This document shows positions 54,305 through 62,504 of a stretch of 64,000 nt of DNA, piece after piece. The notes beneath the pieces are model-generated. The model searched no databases. It saw only the letters and a program-made list of their open reading frames with translations, and was not told where the DNA came from. Position numbers and translations under genes: made by a program. The first letter of the stretch is position 1. Each line of letters opens with the position of its first letter. Source of the stretch: Capnocytophaga granulosa ATCC 51502 (lineage in GTDB: Bacteria > Bacteroidota > Bacteroidia > Flavobacteriales > Flavobacteriaceae); contig NZ_KE150253.1 of assembly GCF_000411115.1 (NCBI RefSeq), forward strand, positions 1 to 64,000, written 5' to 3'.

Positions 54305-55192
54305 CTATTTAATGGATGCCTCATAGATACCCTCTATAGAATCAGCAAGGGTTTTGTTGAACTCAGCATCGGATTGTTGTGCAGAAAGGCCTTCGGAGAG
54401 TGCGCGGGAGAAGCTGGCGATCACACCATGGTTCTTAGCGAGGATCTCATTGGCTTTTTCGCGAGAATAACCGCCAGAAAGGGCTACAACACGCACTACC
54501 CTAGGATGCTTAGTAAGAGGTTCGTAGAAGTTAGCTACAGTAGGGAGGGTGAGCTTAAGCATCACATCGGAAGTGGCAGGAAGTTTGTCTAGGTGTTTGA
54601 GGATTTCCTCACGAAGAATAGCCTCTGCTTCGGCTTTGTCAGGAATATTGATATCTACTTCAGGCTCAATGATAGGCACCAATCCAGCAGCGATGATTTG
54701 AGCGGCTACTTCGAACTGTTGGTCTACGATGCGGGCGATACCTGCTTTGGAGGCTTTCTTTACTACCGAACGCATCTTGGTACCGAATACATGGTGTTCG
54801 TTGGCTCTTTTGAGTAGGTCAGCAAGGTTGCTGATAGGCTTCATTAGCTGTACACCATCTTCGTCTAAGTTTTCAAGCCCTTTATCTACTTTTAGGAAAG
54901 GAAGGATATGTTTTTCTTCCCAAAGATATTCAGCGGTGTATTTGCCGTCAATCTTGTTATCCATAGTTTGTTCAAAGAGGATAGCCCCAAGGATTTTCTG
55001 GTCATTGAAGGCAGGACTCTTGATAATGCGGGTACGCATCTGGTGGATAAGGTCGAACATCTCGGCATCGTTCTTGTAGGCGCTTTCCTCTATACCGTAG
55101 AGTTTCAAGGCTTTAGGAGTACTTCCTCCACTTTGGTCAAGGGCAGCGATGAAGCCTTTGCCGTTTCTCATTTTTTCTATTTTTTCTTTCAT
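54305..55192 (-). CDS. Class I fructose-bisphosphate aldolase
   Basis: 295 aa from ATG 55192 ([20 protein letters not shown] is the family start; the frame opens at 55258 in the promoter). [36 protein letters not shown] and [11 protein letters not shown] are as in the Staphylococcus-type class I enzyme (Lys-dependent, no metal). Cleaves fructose-1,6-bisphosphate in glycolysis. Monocistronic with a strong promoter. Confidence 0.93.
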   Translation of the reverse strand: MKEKIEKMRNGKGFIAALDQSGGSTPKALKLYGIEESAYKNDAEMFDLIHQMRTRIIKSPAFNDQKILGAILFEQTMDNKIDGKYTAEYLWEEKHILPFLKVDKGLENLDEDGVQLMKPISNLADLLKRANEHHVFGTKMRSVVKKASKAGIARIVDQQFEVAAQIIAAGLVPIIEPEVDINIPDKAEAEAILREEILKHLDKLPATSDVMLKLTLPTVANFYEPLTKHPRVVRVVALSGGYSREKANEILAKNHGVIASFSRALSEGLSAQQSDAEFNKTLADSIEGIYEASIK

Positions 55193-55255
55193 GATAAGTA
55201 AATATTTAAAAGAACTTATTGGCACCGACCAACAAGCATTAGGTTTATGATGACA

Positions 55256-55287
55256 CAAAAATACGATTTTTTTCGCTAAAAACCAAA
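55256..55287 (-). promoter_or_regulatory. Aldolase promoter
   Basis: Minus strand: TTTG (55287-55284), 20-bp spacer, TATTTTTG (55263-55256). Confidence 0.75.
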
Positions 55288-55336
55288 GAATTTTTTACTT
55301 TTCACCCACATACCCAGCTCCAAGTATTCGCTGGCT

Positions 55337-55492
55337 TTACTTTTCACTTTTCACTCTATTGCATACGTCCTTCTCTCCGCTGACAAGCGAGAGCTTCTTA
55401 TCTGTATATTTGTAGCAGTACTTCCGATTTTTGTCCTTAAAGTAGTAATAGGTAGGAGCTGCTTTGTAGGAGAGGTATAGGGTCATATCCAT
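55337..55492 (-). pseudogene. Short gene remnant beside repeats
   Basis: A 51-codon frame (ATG 55492) reads MTLYLSYKAAPTYYYFKDKN, RKYCYKYTDKKLSLVSGEKD and VCNRVKSEK. It has coding-like composition but runs at its 3' end into GTGAAAAGTGAA heptads and at its 5' end is cut off by the 89-bp repeats. Probably the surviving tail of a larger protein; family not recognised. Confidence 0.35.
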
Positions 55493-55514
55493 AGTAGCAC
55501 CAACAAAGCTAAGG

Positions 55515-55693
55515 CCCTATGCTGGCGCGTTTCTTCCAGCTCGTGCCTATAACAATGGAGCTTGTAGCTCCCATAAAGAGCCAAAGGCTCTACTATTATA
55601 GTCCCCTATGCTGGCGCGTTTCTTGCAGCTCGTGCCTATAATATATGGAGCTTGTAGCTCCCATAAAGAGCCAAAGGCTCTACTATTATAGTC
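55515..55693. repeat. Two tandem ~89-bp REP-like repeats
   Basis: Units start at 55515 and 55604. Each holds TGCTGGCGCGTTTCTT, CAGCTCGTGCCTATAA, the palindrome GAGCTTGTAGCTC and the stem GAGCCAAAGGCTC. The same modules recur at 56526-56715. Confidence 0.9.
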
Positions 55694-55737
55694 AAACAGA
55701 AATGGTTTACGAAAAATTAGCATGAGCAGGTGTAGGG

Positions 55738-55885
55738 GGCTATCCCCAAAGTCCAAAACACTGCTTTTTGAAGTGTAAATAATACTCAATTTAAATTTTA
55801 TTTCATTGATAATCAGTTGTTTTTAGGTGTTGCTGTAGGGGCGAATGGCAATTCGCCCTCTAAAAACAAGGCTTTTCGGACAGCC
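55738..55885. mobile_element. MITE-like element, family 3, copy B
   Basis: 148 bp; the reverse complement of the 29430-29574 element, with right end CTTTTCGGACAGCC and a diverged left end GGCTATCCCCAAAG. It keeps the palindrome GGGCGAATGGCAATTCGCCC and the GTCCAAAACACTGCTTTTTG segment. Confidence 0.75.
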
Positions 55886-55975
55886 TCTTGAAAAAGAGCA
55901 AATTAGGAATGAATCCCTTGTCTTATTTATTCGTATTTTATTCGCATTTTAAATATGATTGACTATATAATATAG

Positions 55976-56500
55976 TTACTGACTTCTTTGTAGGTCAGAT
56001 TCTTCCCACTTAAATAGCGTGGTTTTATGAAATAGAGTCGTATCAATACTTTGAAAATGAAAGCTTTCTGATGCTGAATTTTCTGACTTTATGGTATAAA
56101 TATACTTGTCATAGGCGCTAAAAATTTCATCTTTATGCTGTGCAAAATCGTCTTCTTTGAAATCATTATTCCAACAACAACTTGTACTTACTACCAATTC
56201 GACTTTTTGAAGCAAACTATCCTTAAATAGAAATCTTTTTTGAGATAATATCTTTATAAAACCTTCTTTTTCCTCAATCTTAGTGATATAAAGACTATCA
56301 TTATTGGGGAAAATTTCTAAATCTTTGTAAGCATTGAATCTTTTTTGAATATCCTTAATTGTAGATGCGCCTAATACAAACGATTTTTCATTGATAAATC
56401 CCTTACATAAGCCTTTATGACGCATTCTTATACACGATAAAAATGTAAATGGAATCAATATACATATGGCTATAATTATTTTTCTATTTGAAATATCCAT
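55976..56500 (-). CDS. Putative lipoprotein of unknown function in a repeat island
   Basis: 174 aa from ATG 56500 (a longer frame begins at 56515). N-terminal hydrophobic segment and lipobox-like end (IPFTFLSC). The body contains a CC pair (VVSTSCCWNNDFKE) and no motif I know. Base composition is clearly more AT-rich than neighbouring genes, and the gene is enclosed by REP-like repeats on both sides and a MITE on one, so recent acquisition or mobility is possible. Confidence 0.65.
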   Translation of the reverse strand: MDISNRKIIIAICILIPFTFLSCIRMRHKGLCKGFINEKSFVLGASTIKDIQKRFNAYKDLEIFPNNDSLYITKIEEKEGFIKILSQKRFLFKDSLLQKVELVVSTSCCWNNDFKEDDFAQHKDEIFSAYDKYIYTIKSENSASESFHFQSIDTTLFHKTTLFKWEESDLQRSQ

Positions 56501-56525
56501 TATATGTTTTTTCAAGGTTGTACAA

Positions 56526-56715
56526 CTCCTCCGCTGGTGCGTTTCTTGCAGCTCGTGCCTACTATTAATGCGAATCCTTCTGCTGGCGCGAGCTTGCAGC
56601 TCCCTCTGCTGGCGCGAGCTTGCAGCTCGTGCCTATAACTATGGAGCTTGTAGCTCCCATAAAAGAGCCAAAGGCTCTACTTAATAGTAGGCACGAGCTG
56701 CAAGCTCGCGCCAGC
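56526..56715. repeat. REP-like repeat cluster, second side
   Basis: Contains several copies of GCTGGCGCGAGCTTGCAGCTC, the GAGCTTGTAGCTC palindrome, the GAGCCAAAGGCTC stem and, near the end, an inverted copy (GGCACGAGCTGCAAGCTCGC), so a very long hairpin can form. The palindrome AAGGGCTAATGGCAATTAGC follows at ~56717. Confidence 0.85.
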
Positions 56716-56767
56716 AAGGGCTAATGGCAATTAGCCCTTGAAAAAGAGGCATTAATCATTAATGGCA

Positions 56768-57985
56768 TTAACCATTAACCACTATTATGGCCGAATTCGT
56801 TCCGCCAAAGCCAAAGGAATTAGATAGAAAAGCGCGTATAGGCTGTTGGGTAGTTTGGGTGATGATATGGAGCTTTTGGGAGTCTTCATCAAGTGCTTCT
56901 ATATTGATGTTCGGGGCGATAAAGTCGTTTTGCATCATCAGGATAGAATACACCAGTTCACTGGCGCCTGCCATCCAGCACTCGTGCCCTGTCATGGACT
57001 TGGTAGAGCTTACGGGAGTCTGGCTGCCAAATAGTTGGTAGATAGCCTTTGCCTCGTTGGCATCGCCTACAGGGGTGGAGGTGGCATGGGCATTGATGTA
57101 GTCTATGTCCTTGGCTTGCAGATGTGCATTGGCCAAGGCTCGTGCCATAGCAGTGGCAGGTCCTTCTACATTGGGGGTGGAGATATGCCCTCCATTGGAG
57201 GAGAAGCCGTAGCCCACAATCTCGGCCAAGATAGGCACGCCACGTCGCTGCGCACTCTCATAGGTCTCTAAAACAAGGGTGGCAGCGCCTCCACTGGGTA
57301 CCAGCCCATCGCGCCCTGCATCAAAGGGGCGGGAGGCCTTCTGGGGAGTGTCCTCGCGGGTGGAGAAAACCCCTAAGCCATCAAAGCTGCCCATACTGTA
57401 TTTGTTAGTCTCCTGTGCTCCTCCGCATAGGACGATTTCCTGCATGCCACTTTGCAAGAGCAGATAGCCCAAGCCTACCGCATGGGAGCCGCTGGCACAG
57501 GCTGCACTGATGCTCATATTAACCCCTCTAAGACCAAAAAGGGTGGAGAGGTTCATCGTTACGGTAGAGTTCATTGTACGGAAGACCGCCCCAGAGCCTA
57601 CAAGGGTGGTATCGCCCTTCTCGCGTATCTTGTCATTGGTAAGGATCACCGATTCGGCTACACTGTCATTCCCGTAGAGGATACCCACTTCTTGGGCTTT
57701 GAGAAAGTCAGGGTCTATACGAGCCTGGGAGAGAGCTTCCACGGTAGCCATATAAGCATATTCGCTCTCTTCTCCCATGGAGATTCGCTCCCGCCGCCCC
57801 AATACGCCCTTGAGCTGGGGGGCAGGCACATAGCCAGTCAAGGCAGAACGATAACCGTATGCCTTGCGCTCAGGATCAAAGATGATCCCCGATTTCCCTT
57901 CATATAAGGCGTCTCTTACCGCCTCTACAGATGTACCTATACAGGAATAAATCCCCATACCAGTAACCACAACACGATGACTCAT
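56768..57985 (-). CDS. Beta-ketoacyl-[ACP] synthase (FabB/FabF family)
   Basis: 405 aa. Thiolase fold with catalytic Cys in SISAACASGSHAVG (~165), His in YINAHATSTPVGDANEA (~300) and His in TKSMTGHECWMAGASELVYS (~335), ending NSFGFGGTNSAIIV. Condenses acyl-ACP with malonyl-ACP. The N-terminus (GMGIYSCIGTSVEAVRDAL) resembles the FabB-like branch of Bacteroidetes. No other fatty-acid genes are adjacent, so a specialised role is possible. Confidence 0.9.
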   Translation of the reverse strand: MSHRVVVTGMGIYSCIGTSVEAVRDALYEGKSGIIFDPERKAYGYRSALTGYVPAPQLKGVLGRRERISMGEESEYAYMATVEALSQARIDPDFLKAQEVGILYGNDSVAESVILTNDKIREKGDTTLVGSGAVFRTMNSTVTMNLSTLFGLRGVNMSISAACASGSHAVGLGYLLLQSGMQEIVLCGGAQETNKYSMGSFDGLGVFSTREDTPQKASRPFDAGRDGLVPSGGAATLVLETYESAQRRGVPILAEIVGYGFSSNGGHISTPNVEGPATAMARALANAHLQAKDIDYINAHATSTPVGDANEAKAIYQLFGSQTPVSSTKSMTGHECWMAGASELVYSILMMQNDFIAPNINIEALDEDSQKLHIITQTTQQPIRAFLSNSFGFGGTNSAIIVVNG

Positions 57986-58095
57986 AATAAGTGAAAAGTG
58001 AAGAATGAAAAGTGAAAAGTGAAGAGTGAAGAATGAAAAGTGAAGAATGAAAAGTGAATAGTGAAAGGAGAGTTATTCACTATTCACTTTTCACT
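57986..58095. repeat. Heptad array, GTGAAAA type
   Basis: About eleven units of GTGAAAA/GTGAAGA/ATGAAAA, switching to the complementary TTCACTATTCAC form just before the 58098 stop; the two halves can pair. Confidence 0.75.
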
Positions 58096-58097
58096 AT

Positions 58098-59027
58098 TCA
58101 CTTAATAAATTCTTCAATCTGGCTTTTTACCTTTTTCCAAAGTTTGTCAAGGGCATATTCGCTAGCCCATGCCACATGGGGGGTGAGCAGCACTCTGGGG
58201 TGAGCGGCTAGTTTCAGTAGGGGATCACCAGCCACAGGGGGTTCGCTCTCGAATACATCGGTGGCAAAGCCCAGTAGTTGCCCTGCTTCTAGCGCCTCAT
58301 ACACGGCTTGAGGATCTACCACTGCACCACGGGCAACGTTGATTACTAGTGGCTTGCGCTTCATTTTGGCAATAGTACGAGCCGAGATAAGGTGACGAGT
58401 CTCCTCTGTCAAGGGGGTGTTGAGCGAGATGACATCACTCTGAGCCAAGACGGTGTCAAAGTCAGTATATTCCGCGCTGCGTGGCGCTTTGCCCTCACGC
58501 TCCGCCCAAAGTACACGCATACCAAAGGCTTTAGCACGCTCGGTAATGGCTTTACCTATATTTCCTACCCCTATGATTCCCAAGGTACGAGTGTGTAAGT
58601 CCAGAATAGAGGGTTCAGTAAGGCAAAAACGTCCATCGGCCTGCCAAGAGCCGTCGGCTACGGCGGTATGGTAAGGTTTTAGCCCTCGCATAGCGGCCAA
58701 AAGAAGCATAAAGAAGTGCTCGGCTACACTCTCGGTGGAGTAGCCCACTACGTTCTTGACTTCTATGCCACGCTCCCCAGCAGCAACCTTGTCTATATTG
58801 TCGGTGCCGGTGGCAGTAAGTTGGATAAGCTTTAGCTGTGGGAGCTGCTCCATATGTTCTTTGCCTATTTTCACCTTGTTGGTGATGGCAATATCCGCCC
58901 CTTCCAAGTGGCTTACCACTTGGTCGGGACGGGTACTTTCATATACTACCCATTGGGTAACCCCTTCTGGAACAGTTAGCTCCATTTGGGAAGATAGTGT
59001 ATTTCTATCTAATATAACTGCTTTCAT
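58098..59027 (-). CDS. D-2-hydroxyacid dehydrogenase (glycerate dehydrogenase-like)
   Basis: 309 aa. NAD-binding LGIIGVGNIGKAITERAKAF (~150), catalytic Arg in INVARGAVVD, Glu in TDVFESEPP and His in LTPHVAWAS. Closest in feel to glycerate/hydroxypyruvate reductases; substrate unproven. Its ATG overlaps the stop of the porin gene (TAATG), so it is translationally coupled to an outer-membrane protein, an odd pairing. Confidence 0.88.
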   Translation of the reverse strand: MKAVILDRNTLSSQMELTVPEGVTQWVVYESTRPDQVVSHLEGADIAITNKVKIGKEHMEQLPQLKLIQLTATGTDNIDKVAAGERGIEVKNVVGYSTESVAEHFFMLLLAAMRGLKPYHTAVADGSWQADGRFCLTEPSILDLHTRTLGIIGVGNIGKAITERAKAFGMRVLWAEREGKAPRSAEYTDFDTVLAQSDVISLNTPLTEETRHLISARTIAKMKRKPLVINVARGAVVDPQAVYEALEAGQLLGFATDVFESEPPVAGDPLLKLAAHPRVLLTPHVAWASEYALDKLWKKVKSQIEEFIK

Positions 59028-60280
59028 TAGTTCAATACGATGTGATATTGTAAGATAAAGACACCCTTGCGGCTATCTACTTCTTTCTGTAGGTTATACA
59101 CAGGGCGGTTTTGGTAGCAGAAACTGAGCTTGTTGCTGTGCCCTTTGAAGAAAACATTCACACCAAGGTCATAAGCGATCATAGGGTCTTTAAGCCCGTC
59201 AAACTTGGAGTATTGAATACCAAAGTTAGGCTGTATGCGCGCATTGCAATTTTCACTCTTACCTAAGAGATATCCCCCTAATAGGCAGAAAGAACTTCCT
59301 GTTCCCATCATAGGATAGGCATTACCTCCTCCGTTGAAATAACCAGTAGCACCTGCATCGGCTACGTTGTTATTACCTACATTTCTTACATAATCACGAC
59401 CAAAATCGGTGAAATAGTAACCTGCATTGACCGTAATAGCATCATTACGCTCGGAAAGAGGAGTATCTAAGAACACTTCAGCAGAGAAATTCTTGTAATC
59501 ATAGTACTTAGGTACACCACCTTGTAGCTCACTCATCATATCCTTTTGATATACACCCCCCAAGGAGAGGTTCAATACCTTTTTAGCACCTACATAAGTA
59601 CCTGCTGTATAAGGAGTTTTGTTACTTTCTTTCTCCCAAAAGTCGTATTTGAGGTGTCCAGAATACTGTTTGTGAGGGGCATTTTTGGCATAGCCGACTA
59701 CCCCTTCTTTCTCAGCAGTGGTAACCGCATAGGGACTTTTGATGGTAAATACATAACTTAGGTTTTGGATTTGTCCTTTAGCGAATCCCCCAAAGCTACG
59801 TACCGCATCGTCGTTCATGTTCACGGTAAAGAGAGGGAAGGCGGGTCCGTCCAAGCCCATCATGCTACCGCTGGCCTTCATAGCGTTACGGCTACCATTC
59901 CATCCAAACTTACCCAAACCAACGGTGAACTCAGGGGCAAATTGGTAATCAGCATAGAGGTCAAGGATGCCGATTTTGTCTTTGGCTTTGCTGGTAAAGT
60001 TGTAGTTGTTACCTCCGAAAAGTCCATATACATAGACCCTTGGGGTGAGTTGACCTTGCACGCCTATACGCAAGCGGCGGATAGAGACATCGGTAATACG
60101 GCTTACCCCAGATCCATTGACCATGGTGCCCGGATTGGCATCTATGTATCTTGCCCAAAGGGTAGCCGATACATTGGCCTTAATATAAGTCTTTCCGTCC
60201 TCGCTAAGGTTTTTTCTGAGGTTCTCTTGACTCCACATCAGTGAGGGAGCAAGCGCTAAAAGTAGAAATAATCTTTTCAT
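59027..60280 (-). CDS. Outer-membrane porin (OprP/phosphate-selective-like)
   Basis: 417 aa with signal peptide (LLLALAPSLMWSQ). Alternating beta-strand pattern throughout with aromatic girdles: RRLRIGVQGQLTPRVYVYGL, LDLYADYQFAPEFTVGLGKF, ending FILQYHIVLN with hydrophobic alternation. Fits PF07396-type porins. The substrate is unknown; phosphate is only a family-level suggestion. Coupled to the downstream dehydrogenase by a TAATG overlap. Confidence 0.8.
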   Translation of the reverse strand: MKRLFLLLALAPSLMWSQENLRKNLSEDGKTYIKANVSATLWARYIDANPGTMVNGSGVSRITDVSIRRLRIGVQGQLTPRVYVYGLFGGNNYNFTSKAKDKIGILDLYADYQFAPEFTVGLGKFGWNGSRNAMKASGSMMGLDGPAFPLFTVNMNDDAVRSFGGFAKGQIQNLSYVFTIKSPYAVTTAEKEGVVGYAKNAPHKQYSGHLKYDFWEKESNKTPYTAGTYVGAKKVLNLSLGGVYQKDMMSELQGGVPKYYDYKNFSAEVFLDTPLSERNDAITVNAGYYFTDFGRDYVRNVGNNNVADAGATGYFNGGGNAYPMMGTGSSFCLLGGYLLGKSENCNARIQPNFGIQYSKFDGLKDPMIAYDLGVNVFFKGHSNKLSFCYQNRPVYNLQKEVDSRKGVFILQYHIVLN

Positions 60281-60395
60281 ATGTGTTTTATTTAGGGTTA
60301 TAGATTCAGCCGCTAGTTATCAGTAGTCAGTGGCCAGTAGTCTGTTATCAGTAGTCAGCTCTGATTTCTGACTTCTGACCACTGAGGTTTACTGA
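60281..60395. repeat. Heptad repeats (CAGTAGT / CTGACTT type)
   Basis: Tandem ATCAGTAGTCAGT and TCTGACTTCTGACCACTGA units between the triple-OB lipoprotein gene and the porin gene. Confidence 0.65.
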
Positions 60396-61532
60396 TTAGA
60401 AAGTAAGATCAGCAGCACTTTCGTACACGATTTGTCTAATATCAGTTTTTGTACCTGTTTTCTTGTCGGTTTTTGTATAGGTTTTGAATGTACCTTTTAC
60501 GGTAACTTCTTGTCCTTCTGTCTCAAGTTTGGTTCTGATATCTTGAGAGAGGGTTTTTTCGTAATCCCTTACATAGAATTGGATAAGGGTACCGTCGGAG
60601 AATTTGAAATAAGATCTCTTATGTTTATTTTCTACTTGTATAGTAATCGTACCATGGACTTTCACTACTTTTTCTTCTTGGAAGTCATTCACAGTAGCTG
60701 TGGAGGCTTCCAAAGTGACTACAGGTTGCTCTGGTTTGGGTTCAGGTTTTGCTTCGGGAGTTTTACCAAAAGTAAGGTCTGCCTCTTTTTTATAAACAAT
60801 CTCTTTTACATCATTGTAATTAGTGAAAGTACCTACTACAGTGAGTTCTTGACCTGTGATTTTGAGTTTGTCTTTTGCCTCATTAGTAAGAGCATTATAG
60901 GTTTCCTTAGGAGCAAAGATTTGGATGAGTGTATTGTCAGAGAATTTGAAATAGGACTTGTTTCCTTCAATGACAATATTACCATGAAGTTTTACAACTT
61001 TTCCTGCTTGATAGTCATTTACAGTAGCTGTGGAGGCTTCCAAAGTCACTACAGGTTGCTCTGGTTTTGGTTCAGGTTTTACCTCAGGAGTTTTACCAAA
61101 GGTAAGGTCAGCTTCGCTTTTGTAAAGGATTTCCTTAACAACGGTTCCATCTTTGAGGGTGTAATCAGTGAAAGTACCTACTACAGTAAGCTCTTGTCCC
61201 ACGGTTTTAAGTTTTTGAGAAGTCTCTTCTTTCAAATCTTTGAATGTAGGAGTAAAGATTTGTACCAAAGTTCCATCACTGAGCTTAAAGTAAGATTTAC
61301 CATTGGTTACTTCGGCGATTTCTCCATGGAGTTTTACTTTCTCCTTTTTGTCTCGGTAGCTCTCATAGTCGGCTACTTTTAGGTCTTTTGCCTCTAGGGC
61401 AGTTGCTGGCTTGTCCTTTGGATTTTCTGGCTGTGGTTTGTTAGGATCCACAGGAGGAATGCCATTCTTATCATCCTTACTACAGGATGCTAATAGCCCA
61501 AAAGAAAGGGCTAATAAAAGTAACTTTTTCAT
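60396..61532 (-). CDS. Lipoprotein with three tandem OB-fold-like domains
   Basis: 378 aa from ATG 61532 (lipoprotein signal LLLALSFGLLASC, Cys 16). After a Pro/Asn/Lys linker come three copies of a ~80-90-residue domain: KVKLHGEIAEVTNGKSYFKL, SDGTLVQIF, GQELTVVGTFTDY and KSEADLTFGKTPE. Copies begin at ~65, ~170 and ~275. They are joined by nearly identical linkers (KPEPKPEQPVVTLEASTATV), so the duplication is recent. Strand order and GTF/DGT motifs suggest an OB fold (nucleic-acid or ligand binding). It lies between the DUF5689 lipoprotein and the porin on the same strand. Function unknown. Confidence 0.78.
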   Translation of the reverse strand: MKKLLLLALSFGLLASCSKDDKNGIPPVDPNKPQPENPKDKPATALEAKDLKVADYESYRDKKEKVKLHGEIAEVTNGKSYFKLSDGTLVQIFTPTFKDLKEETSQKLKTVGQELTVVGTFTDYTLKDGTVVKEILYKSEADLTFGKTPEVKPEPKPEQPVVTLEASTATVNDYQAGKVVKLHGNIVIEGNKSYFKFSDNTLIQIFAPKETYNALTNEAKDKLKITGQELTVVGTFTNYNDVKEIVYKKEADLTFGKTPEAKPEPKPEQPVVTLEASTATVNDFQEEKVVKVHGTITIQVENKHKRSYFKFSDGTLIQFYVRDYEKTLSQDIRTKLETEGQEVTVKGTFKTYTKTDKKTGTKTDIRQIVYESAADLTF

Positions 61533-61655
61533 GTCGTTATAGTATTTAAATTGTTGTTTATTGTTAGTGTGAATCATACATACCCAGCTCCAAGCATTCA
61601 CTGGCTTTGCTATTCACTTTTCATTTTTCATTCTTCACTGTTCACTATTCACTAT

Positions 61656-62486
61656 TCACTCTTTTTCTATTCCCTTTATATCATTGATATAGAACTGTGG
61701 GTTGTTGTTGTATATGGTCAGTACCCCTGTGATACGCAAGCGACCAGCTGGTACATGGTCTTTGATATAAGCGGCGTAGCTACTGGTAAGGAAGGGGAGT
61801 GTACCTCCTGCCTTATCGGTGAGTGTGTAAGTGGTATTATACTGATTATCGGAGGTGTGGAAGGTCTTTCCTACATCTTCGGTTTTGAAATATACCCCAT
61901 CGAGTACTAGGAGCTTATTGGCTTGCGTACGTGCTTCAAATCGCAAATTGGCAAAAGTAGTAGCCAATTGGCTTATGGAAGCCTTCTCTCCTGTGAGGAG
62001 CAATACTTCGGGATACATAGCAGGGGTCAGGTGACCTATCTTGAGGTTACCCCCTGCGGTCTTGCCATAGCCATAGCCTACCTCCAAAAGGGAGTAACGG
62101 CTGGCATACCATACAGTGGTGCCTTTGAGCCGTACTTGTACTTTCGCTCCTACAGGGTACTCTCCGTAAAGGCCTTTTTTATCAATGGAAACGGCAATAG
62201 TGCCCGACTTATCAGCGGCTTGCACATATATTTTCTTATAGAAATTCCCCCCTTCATCGCTGGAGATTACATAGCCTTCGAAGGCATCGTTTTCCTCATA
62301 GGTAGCAAAGGAGGTAGTCGCCTTTGCTCTAAGGGCTTCATAGCTTATGGTACGTCCACTGAAAGCCTTGGCCTTGGCAACTTGCTCAGCGGCAAGGGCT
62401 GCCGTATCGGGAGTATCAAAACCTGAAACCTTGCTACAGGAAACACTTAGTGCGATAGGTAGGATAGCAAGTAATATCTTTTTCAT
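61656..62486 (-). CDS. DUF5689 lipoprotein
   Basis: 276 aa, lipoprotein signal (LAILPIALSVSC, Cys 17). DUF5689 pattern: FEGYVISSDEGGNFYKKIYV, GTIAVSID, GAKVQVRLKGTTVWY, then a second OB-like part (GRLRITGVLTIYNNNPQFYI). 18 bp downstream of a TonB receptor, so it is likely its surface lipoprotein partner. In other Bacteroidetes such genes often neighbour a TonB receptor and an extracellular endonuclease-like lipoprotein; this is from memory, and no nuclease is visible here. Confidence 0.85.
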   Translation of the reverse strand: MKKILLAILPIALSVSCSKVSGFDTPDTAALAAEQVAKAKAFSGRTISYEALRAKATTSFATYEENDAFEGYVISSDEGGNFYKKIYVQAADKSGTIAVSIDKKGLYGEYPVGAKVQVRLKGTTVWYASRYSLLEVGYGYGKTAGGNLKIGHLTPAMYPEVLLLTGEKASISQLATTFANLRFEARTQANKLLVLDGVYFKTEDVGKTFHTSDNQYNTTYTLTDKAGGTLPFLTSSYAAYIKDHVPAGRLRITGVLTIYNNNPQFYINDIKGIEKE

Positions 62487-62504
62487 GTCATTTACGTTTT
62501 AGCA

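Noticed and set aside
60432..61382. 316-codon plus-strand frame opposite the triple-OB lipoprotein
   Set aside because: Phe/Ser/Cys-rich shadow of the repeated minus-strand gene, with no start signal.
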